Source: Streptomyces flavochromogenes
Lineage (GTDB): Bacteria; Actinomycetota; Actinomycetes; Streptomycetales; Streptomycetaceae
Length of the DNA stretch: 64,000 nt
Direction: 5' to 3'
Assembly: GCF_000717595.1 (NCBI RefSeq)
Contig: NZ_JNZO01000039.1
Span: 1 to 64,000, forward strand
Both the position numbers and the translations under genes were made by a program. Positions 54,468-61,445 of this stretch are shown in pieces (position 1 is the first letter of the stretch; every line of letters starts with the position of its first letter). The notes under the pieces are model-generated. The model had not been told where the DNA came from. It ran no database searches and worked only from the letters and a program-made list of their open reading frames with translations.

Positions 54468-54709
54468 GGTGTTGCCCTTCAAGTCTCAAGCGGGTTGTCT
54501 AGACCAGTCTCTCACGGGATGCTGCGTGCTCGCGCCGACCTTCGGCCCGGATCGGACCGCCGTTCGGCCCTCCCCGCCGTGCGCGGCGTGCTCCCTACCT
54601 TGCACGGCCGACCTCCGCCGCGCGAGCGGTGCCGCCGCCGTGTCGCGGCCGGTGTCATCGCCGTGCCGCGACCCGTGCCACCGCCGTGCAGCGGCCGTAG
54701 GCTGACCCC

Positions 54710-57700
54710 ATGCAGAGCGCGTCGGACCAGCTGCCGGAGCACGACTACCCCGACCACTGGGAAGCGGACGTGGTGCTCCGCGACGGCGGCACCGCACGCA
54801 TCCGGCCCATCACGGCCGACGACGCCGACCGCCTCGTCAGCTTCTACGAGCAGGTCTCGGACGAGTCGAAGTACTACCGCTTCTTCGCCCCCTACCCGCG
54901 GCTGTCCGCCAAGGACGTGCACCGATTCACGCACCACGACTTCGTGGACCGGGTCGGCCTCGCGGCGACCGTGGGCGGCGAGTTCATCGCCACCGTGCGC
55001 TACGACCGCATCGACGACCGGGGCATGCCCGCCTCCGCACCGGCCGACGAGGCCGAGGTCGCCTTCCTCGTCCAGGACGCCCACCAGGGACGCGGCGTCG
55101 CCTCCGCCCTGCTCGAACACATCGCGGCCGTCGCGCGCGAGCGGGACATCCGGCGCTTCGCCGCCGAGGTGCTCCCCGCCAACACCAAGATGATCAAGGT
55201 GTTCACCGACGCGGGCTACACCCAGAAGCGCAGTTTCGAGGACGGGTCCGTACGGCTCCACCTCGACCTCGAACCCACCGACCGCTCCCTCGCCGTCCAG
55301 CGCGCACGGGAGCAGCGTGCCGAGGCCCGCTCCGTGCAGCGCCTCCTCACGCCCCGGTCCGTCGCCGTCGTCGGCGCCGGACGCACACCCGGCGGCGTCG
55401 GCCGGACCGTCCTGCGCAACCTCCTCGGGGCCGGGTTCGCCGGACGCGTGTACGCGGTCAACGCCGCGCTCGCCGGGAACGACGGGCCCGTCGAGTTCGA
55501 CGGCGTCCCCGCCCACCCCTCCGTCGCGGCCATCGGCGAGCCCGTCGACCTCGCGATCGTCGCCGTCCCCGCCGAACGGGTGCCGGAAGTCGTCGCCGAC
55601 TGCGGCGAGCACGGCGTCCAGGGCCTGGTCGTCCTCTCCGCCGGATACGCCGAGAGCGGGGCGGACGGGCGCGAGCGGCAGCGTCAGCTGGTCCGGCAGG
55701 CACGCTCGTACGGCATGCGGATCATCGGGCCGAACGCCTTCGGGATCATCAACACCACCGCCGACGTCCGGCTCAACGCCTCCCTCGCCCCGCAGATGCC
55801 GGCCGCCGGTCGGATCGGGCTCTTCACCCAGTCCGGCGCGATCGGCATCGCCCTCCTCGCAGGACTGCACCGGCGGGGCGCCGGGCTCTCCTCCTTCATC
55901 TCGGCCGGCAACCGCGCCGACGTCTCCGGCAACGACTTCCTCCAGCACTGGTACGACGATCCCGGCACCGACGTCGTCCTGCTCTACCTGGAGTCGATCG
56001 GCAACCCCCGGAAGTTCACCCGGCTCGCGCGCCGCACCGCCGCCGTCAAGCCGGTCGTCGTCGTCAAGGGGGCCCGGCACAGCGGCAGCGCGCCGCCCGG
56101 ACACCGGGTGCCCGTCACCCGCATCCCGCACGCCACGGTCTCCGCGCTGCTCCGCCAGGCCGGCGTCATCCGCGTCGACACCGTCACCGAGCTGGTGGAC
56201 GCCGGACTGCTGCTCGCCGCCCAGCCGCTGCCCGCCGGGCCCCGGGTCGCGATCCTCGGCAACTCCGAGTCCCTCGGCCTTCTCACGTACGACGCCTGCC
56301 TGACGGAGGGGCTGCGCCCGCTGCGACCGCTCGACCTCACCACGGCGGCGGAGCCGGCGGACTTCCGGGACGCCCTCGTGGCGGCGCTCGCGGACGAGAC
56401 GTCCGACGCGGTCGTCGTGAACGCGATCCCCTGGGTCGGCGAGAACGGCGCCACCGAGTTCGGCGACGGAGAGGTCCTCGCGGCCTCCCTCCGCGAGGCC
56501 GTCGCCTCCGCCCCGGCCCCCACGAAGCCGGTCGTCGTCGTCCATGTCGAGATGGGCGGCCTCGCGGAGGCCCTCGCGGTCGCCACGAGCACGCGCCCGA
56601 CGGCACCGGGACGCGCTGCGGCCACCGCCTCGGGACCCCGGCCGACCGGACTCCCGACCGCCCCGGGGTCCGAGCCCGGGGCAGGGCCCGGCGGCCTCCG
56701 GCCCGCCACCCGGACGGCCGGCCCCGGACCGTCCGGCCAGGGAACGGGCGCCGCCGTGTCCGCCCCCGGCGTCCCGGGAGCGACCCCGCCCGCAGCGGCA
56801 CCGGCCCCCGCGTCCGGCACCGCTGCCGTCGGCGCCGAGGGCGACCCGGCCCCCGCGTCCGTCCCCGCCCCGCCCGCCACCATCCCCTCCTACCCCGCCG
56901 CCGAGCGGGCCGTGCGGGCGCTGGCCGAGGCCGTCCGGTACGGGCAGTGGCGGCGTCAGGCCGCCGATCCCGGGCGGGTGCCCGAGTACGACGACATCGA
57001 CGAGGCGGCGGCCGCCGCGCTCATCGAGCGGGTGCTCGGCGGCGACGACGCCGACCCGCGCGGTGTGACCCTCGACACCGCGCAGGCGGGGGAGCTGCTC
57101 GCCCGGTACGGCATCACCGTCCTGCCCACGCTGCCCGCCCCCGCCCCCGACGCCGCCGTCGCGGCCGCCGGCCGGCTCGGTTACCCGGTGGCCCTCAAGA
57201 CGACCGCGCCCCACCTCCGCCACCGCCCCGACCTCGGGGGCGTACGGCTCGATCTGGCGTCCGAGGAACAGCTCCGGACGGCCTACGCCGAGCTGACCGA
57301 GGTTCTCGGCAAGCCCGAGGAGCTCCAGCCGGTCGTCCAGGCGATGGTGCCCCGTGGGGTCGACACCGTCGTCCGCTCCGCCATCGACCCGGCCGTCGGC
57401 GCCGTCCTCTCCTTCGGCCTCGCGGGAGCGGCGTCCGAGCTGCTCGGCGACACGGCCCACCGGCTGGTGCCGGCCACCGACCGGGACGTCGCCGAACTGG
57501 TCCGGTCCCTCCGCACGGCCCCGCTGCTGTTCGGCTGGCGCGGCTCCGCCCCCGTCGACACCCCGGCCCTCGAAGAGGTCCTGCTCCGGGTGTCCCGCCT
57601 GGTCGACGACCACCCCGAGGTGGTCGCCGTCTCCCTGGAGCCGGTGGTCGTGGCGCCGCGCGGGCTGTCCGTCCTCGGCGCCACCGTCCGGCTGGCCCCG

Positions 57701-57748
57701 CCGCCGCCCCGCACCGACCTCGGCCCGCGCAGCCTGCCGAGTTACTGA
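54710..57748 (+). CDS. Bifunctional GNAT / acyl-CoA synthetase-like protein (Pat-type protein acetyltransferase)
   Basis: 1012 aa. N-terminal GNAT domain (about 20-185; acyl-CoA loop VQDAHQGRGVASALLEHIAAVA), then the NDP-forming acyl-CoA synthetase layout: CoA_binding (SVAVVGAGRTPGGVGRTVLRNLL), succinyl-CoA-ligase-like domain (TQSGAIGIALL) and the ATP-grasp part (LARYGITVLPTLPAPAPDAAVAAAGRLGYPVALKTTAPHLRHR). Lysine acetyltransferases of the Pat family have this architecture and silence acyl-CoA synthetases. In the segment before LLRQAGVIRVDT, the position that holds the phospho-histidine in active synthetases is Arg by my alignment, so the synthetase half is probably regulatory. An unusually long Pro/Ala linker lies at about 628-735. 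Confidence 0.85.
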   Translation: MQSASDQLPEHDYPDHWEADVVLRDGGTARIRPITADDADRLVSFYEQVSDESKYYRFFAPYPRLSAKDVHRFTHHDFVDRVGLAATVGGEFIATVRYDRIDDRGMPASAPADEAEVAFLVQDAHQGRGVASALLEHIAAVARERDIRRFAAEVLPANTKMIKVFTDAGYTQKRSFEDGSVRLHLDLEPTDRSLAVQRAREQRAEARSVQRLLTPRSVAVVGAGRTPGGVGRTVLRNLLGAGFAGRVYAVNAALAGNDGPVEFDGVPAHPSVAAIGEPVDLAIVAVPAERVPEVVADCGEHGVQGLVVLSAGYAESGADGRERQRQLVRQARSYGMRIIGPNAFGIINTTADVRLNASLAPQMPAAGRIGLFTQSGAIGIALLAGLHRRGAGLSSFISAGNRADVSGNDFLQHWYDDPGTDVVLLYLESIGNPRKFTRLARRTAAVKPVVVVKGARHSGSAPPGHRVPVTRIPHATVSALLRQAGVIRVDTVTELVDAGLLLAAQPLPAGPRVAILGNSESLGLLTYDACLTEGLRPLRPLDLTTAAEPADFRDALVAALADETSDAVVVNAIPWVGENGATEFGDGEVLAASLREAVASAPAPTKPVVVVHVEMGGLAEALAVATSTRPTAPGRAAATASGPRPTGLPTAPGSEPGAGPGGLRPATRTAGPGPSGQGTGAAVSAPGVPGATPPAAAPAPASGTAAVGAEGDPAPASVPAPPATIPSYPAAERAVRALAEAVRYGQWRRQAADPGRVPEYDDIDEAAAAALIERVLGGDDADPRGVTLDTAQAGELLARYGITVLPTLPAPAPDAAVAAAGRLGYPVALKTTAPHLRHRPDLGGVRLDLASEEQLRTAYAELTEVLGKPEELQPVVQAMVPRGVDTVVRSAIDPAVGAVLSFGLAGAASELLGDTAHRLVPATDRDVAELVRSLRTAPLLFGWRGSAPVDTPALEEVLLRVSRLVDDHPEVVAVSLEPVVVAPRGLSVLGATVRLAPPPPRTDLGPRSLPSY

Positions 57749-57788
57749 AGGGCCTGAGGGGGGCCGACAGCCCCGTAGGATGGAGTCC

Positions 57789-58385
57789 ATGGCGAAGACC
57801 GGTACGACGACCCAGGGGCTGCGCGCGGCGATCGAGCGCAGCGGCTACTACCCGGCCCTCGTGGCCGAGGCGGTGGAGGCCGCTGTCGGCGGCGAGGCCG
57901 TCGCGTCGTACGTCGTGCACCAGGAGACCACGTTCGACGCCAACGAGGTCCGGCGCCATGTCACCGTCCTCGTCCTGACGCCGCACCGCTTCATCGTCAG
58001 CCACACCGACGAGCAGGCCGCGGACACCAGCTCCCCGACGCCGTACGCCACGACGTCCACCGAGTCCGTGAAGCTCGACCGGATCTCGTCGGTCGTCGTG
58101 AGCCGTGTCGTCGCCAACCCGGAGTCGTACACCCCCGGCACGCTGCCCCGCGAGGTGGTCCTCACCATCGGCTGGGGCGCCGTCTCCCGCATCGACCTGG
58201 AGCCCGCCGCCTGCGGCGACGCGAACTGCGACGCCGACCACGGTTACACGGGCAACGCCACCGCCGACGACCTCAGCCTCCGGGTGAGCGAGGCCGGGGA
58301 CGGCCCGGACACCGTCCGGCAGACCCTCGTCTTCGCCCAGGCCCTGTCCGAAGCCATCGCGGCCACCGCCGCCCCCACCCGCTGA
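57789..58385 (+). CDS. DUF5998 protein
   Basis: 198 aa. Matches the actinobacterial DUF5998 group as I remember it: GLRAAIERSGYYPALVAEAVEAAVGGEAVASYVVHQETTFD at the start, a beta-rich core (VRRHVTVLVLTPHRFIVSHTDEQ; LDRISSVVVSRVV) and the dispersed Cys pair CGDANCDADHG. No catalytic motif. The next gene begins at the base where this stop ends (TGATG), so both are coupled; with its neighbour the function may involve phosphate or nucleotide handling, an inference only. Confidence 0.8.
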   Translation: MAKTGTTTQGLRAAIERSGYYPALVAEAVEAAVGGEAVASYVVHQETTFDANEVRRHVTVLVLTPHRFIVSHTDEQAADTSSPTPYATTSTESVKLDRISSVVVSRVVANPESYTPGTLPREVVLTIGWGAVSRIDLEPAACGDANCDADHGYTGNATADDLSLRVSEAGDGPDTVRQTLVFAQALSEAIAATAAPTR

Positions 58386-59590
58386 TGGTGCAGCCGACCG
58401 CCGTGACCCACGGCTGGCCCGACGACCCGGTTCCGCTCGCCCCGGACACCGCTCCGGTCCCCGAGTACACCTTCGGCTCGCTCGGTGACGTGCTGCCGAC
58501 GCTCGTCGCCGGTCAGGACGTGCCCGGGTTCGACGCCCGGATCGCCGAGCTCTCCCCGGCCGACCGCAACTGCGTCTTCCTGATCGACGGGCTGGGCTGG
58601 GAGCAGATCAAGGCCCACCCGGACGAGGCCCCCTTTCTGACCTCGCTCCTCGGCTCCTCGCGCGGGGGCACCGGCCGTCCGATCACCGCCGGCTTCCCCG
58701 CGACCACGGCGACCTCGCTCGCCTCGGTCGGCACCGGCCGCTACCCCGGTACGCACGGGCTGCCCGGCTACACCGTGCGCAACCCCGACACCGGCGAGCT
58801 GATGAACCAGCTCCGCTGGAAGCCGTGGACCGCGCCGCACGTCTGGCAGCCGTACCCCACCGTCTTCCAGCTCGCCCACAAGGCCGGGATCCACACCGCC
58901 CAGGTCTCCTCCCCGATCTTCGAGCAGACCCCGCTCACCAAGGTCGCGCTCAGCGGCGGAACGTTTCACGGGCGGCTCTCCGGCGAGGAGCGCATGGACT
59001 TCGCCGCCGAGCAGCTCGCCGCCGGCGACCGCTCGCTGGTCTACACGTACTACAGCGAACTCGACGGCGCCGGCCACCGCTTCGGCATCGACTCCGACGC
59101 CTGGCGCGGCCAGCTGATGTTCGTCGACCGGCTCGTGCAGCGGCTCGCCGAGCAGCTGCCGCCCCGCTCGGCGCTGTACGTCACGGCCGACCACGGCATG
59201 GTGGACATCCCCTTCGACGAGCAGCACCGCATCGACTTCGACGAGGACTGGGAGCTCCGCGCGGGCGTCGCCCTCCTGGGCGGCGAGGGACGTGCCCGGC
59301 ATGTCTACGCCGTGCCCGGCGCCGAGGCGGACGTCCTCACCTGCTGGCGCGAGGTGATCGGCGAGCAGTTCTGGGTCGCGAGCCGCGATGAGGCGATCTC
59401 GCTCGGCTGGTTCGGGGACGACATCGACGAGCGCGTGTACGGGCGGATCGGCGACGTCGTCGCCGCGGCCCACGACGACGTGGCGATCACCGCCTCCGTG
59501 AACGAGCCTCACGAGTCCGCGATGGCAGGCATGCACGGATCCATGACCTCTGCGGAGCAGCTCGTCCCGCTGCTCGAAGTCCGCTCCTGA
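58385..59590 (+). CDS. Alkaline phosphatase superfamily phosphodiesterase/nucleotide pyrophosphatase
   Basis: 401 aa. The metal-binding pattern of nucleotide pyrophosphatase/phosphodiesterases is complete: VFLIDGLG (Asp), FPATTATSLAS (nucleophile Thr), YYSELDGAGHRFG (Asp and His), VTADHGMVD (Asp and His) and MAGMHGS (His). It hydrolyses phosphodiester or pyrophosphate bonds; substrate unknown. There is no signal peptide, so it acts inside the cell. Its ATG overlaps the stop of the DUF5998 gene by one base. Confidence 0.9.
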   Translation: MVQPTAVTHGWPDDPVPLAPDTAPVPEYTFGSLGDVLPTLVAGQDVPGFDARIAELSPADRNCVFLIDGLGWEQIKAHPDEAPFLTSLLGSSRGGTGRPITAGFPATTATSLASVGTGRYPGTHGLPGYTVRNPDTGELMNQLRWKPWTAPHVWQPYPTVFQLAHKAGIHTAQVSSPIFEQTPLTKVALSGGTFHGRLSGEERMDFAAEQLAAGDRSLVYTYYSELDGAGHRFGIDSDAWRGQLMFVDRLVQRLAEQLPPRSALYVTADHGMVDIPFDEQHRIDFDEDWELRAGVALLGGEGRARHVYAVPGAEADVLTCWREVIGEQFWVASRDEAISLGWFGDDIDERVYGRIGDVVAAAHDDVAITASVNEPHESAMAGMHGSMTSAEQLVPLLEVRS

Positions 59591-59657
59591 ACCCTCCGGA
59601 ACCCCGGCCCCCCGGAAGCCCGTCCCCCTCCACGACCTGAAAGGTCCCCGTCCCGTC

Positions 59658-60305
59658 ATGCCCGAGCTGGTCTTCTTCTCCGGAACCATGGATTGCGGGA
59701 AGAGCACCCTGGCCCTCCAGATCGCCCACAACCGTGACGCGCGAGGGCTCCAGGGCGTGATCTTCACCCGTGACGACCGGGCGGGCGAGGGCAAGCTCTC
59801 CTCCCGGCTCGGTCTGGTGACGGAGGCGGTCGAGGCGCCGCAGGGCATGGACCTGTACGCGTACCTCGTCGCCCAGCTCTCCCAGGGCGGCAAGGCCGAC
59901 TACGTGATCGTCGACGAGGCCCAGTTCCTCGCCCCGGAGCAGATCGACCAGCTCGCCCGGGTCGTCGACGACCTCGGTCTCGACGTCTTCGCCTTCGGCA
60001 TCACCACCGACTTCAGGACCAAGCTCTTCCCCGGCTCGCAGCGGCTCATCGAGCTGGCGGACCGCATCGAGCAGCTCCAGGTCGAGGCGCTGTGCTGGTG
60101 CGGCGCCCGCGCCACCCACAACGCCCGCACGGTGGGCGGCGTGATGGTCGTCGAGGGCGAGCAGGTGGTCGTCGGCGACGTGAACCGCCCGGCCGAGGAG
60201 ATCGGTTACGAGGTGCTGTGCCGGCGCCACCACCGGCGCCGGATGACCTCCGCCTCGGCCCGTGCGGGGGCCCTCTCCCCGGACGTGCTGCCGGTCACCG
60301 GCTGA
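59658..60305 (+). CDS. tdk: Thymidine kinase (type II)
   Basis: 215 aa. P-loop FFSGTMDCGKSTLALQI (about 6-22), the Asp/Arg-type DRAGEGKLSSRLG loop, DEAQFL with the catalytic Glu, and the zinc-binding cysteines in LCWCGARATHNAR (about 151-163) and EVLCRRH (about 191-197). It phosphorylates thymidine for salvage. The ATG at 59658 follows CTGAAAGG. It lies 67 bp after the phosphodiesterase gene and may share its transcript. Confidence 0.95.
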   Translation: MPELVFFSGTMDCGKSTLALQIAHNRDARGLQGVIFTRDDRAGEGKLSSRLGLVTEAVEAPQGMDLYAYLVAQLSQGGKADYVIVDEAQFLAPEQIDQLARVVDDLGLDVFAFGITTDFRTKLFPGSQRLIELADRIEQLQVEALCWCGARATHNARTVGGVMVVEGEQVVVGDVNRPAEEIGYEVLCRRHHRRRMTSASARAGALSPDVLPVTG

Positions 60306-60408
60306 GCACGCGGGGGGCCCGGCCCGTACGGCGGGACCGGAGCGGGAGAGAAACGGTATCGGGGCGCTCGACTCTGGCGGAGTAGTTCTCTGCAGGAGGA
60401 GTCTTTCG

Positions 60409-60843
60409 ATGAAACATCCCCCGGACCGGATCGACGTGGCCGAGGGGCTGCGCCACATCCTTCAGGAGCTGTCCGCCATCGAGCGGTCGGTCGAGGGTGA
60501 ACGCGCGGGCCTGCCGGATGCCCGTACGGACGGAGAGGGGTCCTGGGACGGGCCCGGGTTCACCGTCGAGACCGTCAGCGACAACAGCATGCACACCGTG
60601 GTGGACATCAGGGCGCTGCGCGGTCCCGGCCGGCCCTTGCCCGACCGTGCCGGGCCCGACGAGGAAGAGGCCGCCGCGCTGCGCGCAACCGTGCGCGCGC
60701 TGCTCGACCTGGCGGACATCGGATCCGGGCGCGCGTGTACCACGGTGGTCCTCACCGAGCGGGGGCCACGGGTGGTCAGTTGCCGGCTGGGCGGCGGCGC
60801 GACCGTGTTCGCGCGCGAGCCGGGGCCGGGAGGAGTGGGCTGA
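60409..60843 (+). CDS. Unrecognised protein
   Basis: 144 aa, not recognised. A strong ribosome site (GCAGGAGGAG, 8 nt spacing) supports the ATG at 60409; the extension to 60262 has none. The N-terminus is helical (DVAEGLRHILQELSAIERSVEGE), the middle contains GFTVETVSDNSMHTVVDIRALRG and the C-terminus is a strand-rich CTTVVLTERGPRVVSCRLGGGATVF. No signal peptide or membrane segment. It lies between tdk and the repeat-peptide gene. Confidence 0.65.
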   Translation: MKHPPDRIDVAEGLRHILQELSAIERSVEGERAGLPDARTDGEGSWDGPGFTVETVSDNSMHTVVDIRALRGPGRPLPDRAGPDEEEAAALRATVRALLDLADIGSGRACTTVVLTERGPRVVSCRLGGGATVFAREPGPGGVG

Positions 60844-60845
60844 GC

Positions 60846-60897
60846 GGGGCCGCCGGGGCCGCCGGGGCCGCCGGGGTCGCCGGGGTCGCCGGGGTCG
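60846..60897. repeat. 9-bp tandem repeat after the 60409 gene
   Basis: GGGGCCGCC is repeated at 60846, 60855 and 60864, continued as GGGGTCGCC at 60873 and 60882 and a partial copy at 60891. It follows the stop codon directly and is non-coding by current calls. On the opposite strand it reads as Gly-Pro-Asp-rich codons. Confidence 0.93.
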
Positions 60898-60951
60898 TAC
60901 GGGGCGGGCCGAGCGGGATTCGGTAGGACGGTTGTACCCGGGCTGACCTGG

Positions 60952-61016
60952 CGTTCCCGGGTGCGTTCCCGTGCCCTGCCGGAAGGCGGTATCGGCTCGG
61001 GAACGGTCCGGGAACG
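60952..61016. promoter_or_regulatory. Paired heptamer repeats, candidate SARP binding region
   Basis: Two direct repeats CGTTCCCG (60952, 60964) face two direct repeats CGGGAACG (60998, 61009). The right-hand pair has the heptamer CGGGAAC repeated with a 4-bp spacer, i.e. an 11-bp period, ending about 9 bp before a weak -10-like GAGAGT (61025-61030) and about 65 bp before the 61081 start. This geometry fits SARP (AfsR-type) operators; the convergent AfsR-like gene is the obvious candidate binder. Confidence 0.55.
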
Positions 61017-61080
61017 GGTCGCCGGAGAGTACGTGGTGTCGGGAAGCAGAACCGAAGAAACCACGTAAAGGGGATAGGCC

Positions 61081-61386
61081 ATGGGACGCAAGTCGACTGG
61101 ACTCGCCGGGATCGTCGTCGCCGCCGCTCTCGCCCTCGGGCTCGGGATCACGGTGGAGACGGGTCACGGGCAGAGCCGGCCGGCCGGCGTGCAGGTCCAG
61201 GCCGACGACCAGGGCCCGACGGTGATCGGCAAGGGTGGCGTGGTTCGGGTCGGCGCGACCGATGACCAGGGTCCGACCGTCATCGGGTCCGGGGTCGTCC
61301 AGGCGGGTGCCACCGACGACCAGGGCCCGACGGTGATCGGCAAGGGCGCGCCCGCCGCCGGCGGTCAGAGCGTCTTCGCCGCCTGA
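61081..61386 (+). CDS. Small exported protein with three DDQGPTVIG repeats
   Basis: 101 aa, complete, with a strong ribosome site AAAGGGGATAGG before the ATG. Residues 1-41 form a likely Sec signal peptide (MGRKSTGLAGIVVAAALALGLG...), followed by three copies of DDQGPTVIG at 42-50, 61-69 and 79-87, joined by Gly/Val/Ala-rich linkers, and a short tail. At the DNA level the units are 57 and 54 bp apart. It does not match a family I recognise. The small size, export signal and tandem repeats suggest a secreted or surface-displayed peptide, a structural element or a proprotein cut at the repeats. It is convergent with an AfsR-like regulator. Confidence 0.7.
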   Translation: MGRKSTGLAGIVVAAALALGLGITVETGHGQSRPAGVQVQADDQGPTVIGKGGVVRVGATDDQGPTVIGSGVVQAGATDDQGPTVIGKGAPAAGGQSVFAA

Positions 61387-61445
61387 TTCCCCGCCCGTAC
61401 GTCGGCCACGTCGCCGGCCCGGCCACGTCGGCCACGTCGGTGACG
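61387..61445. other. Region between repeat-peptide gene and SARP gene
   Basis: 59 bp with three GGCCACGTCG-like units (a short tandem repeat) between convergent stops. No clear hairpin terminator with a stem above about 7 bp was found. Confidence 0.5.

Noticed and set aside
61204..61353. Possible CRISPR array
   Set aside because: The repeat unit is coding (DDQGPTVIG), the spacing is 54-57 bp, units diverge between copies, and there are only three, all inside a signal-peptide ORF.
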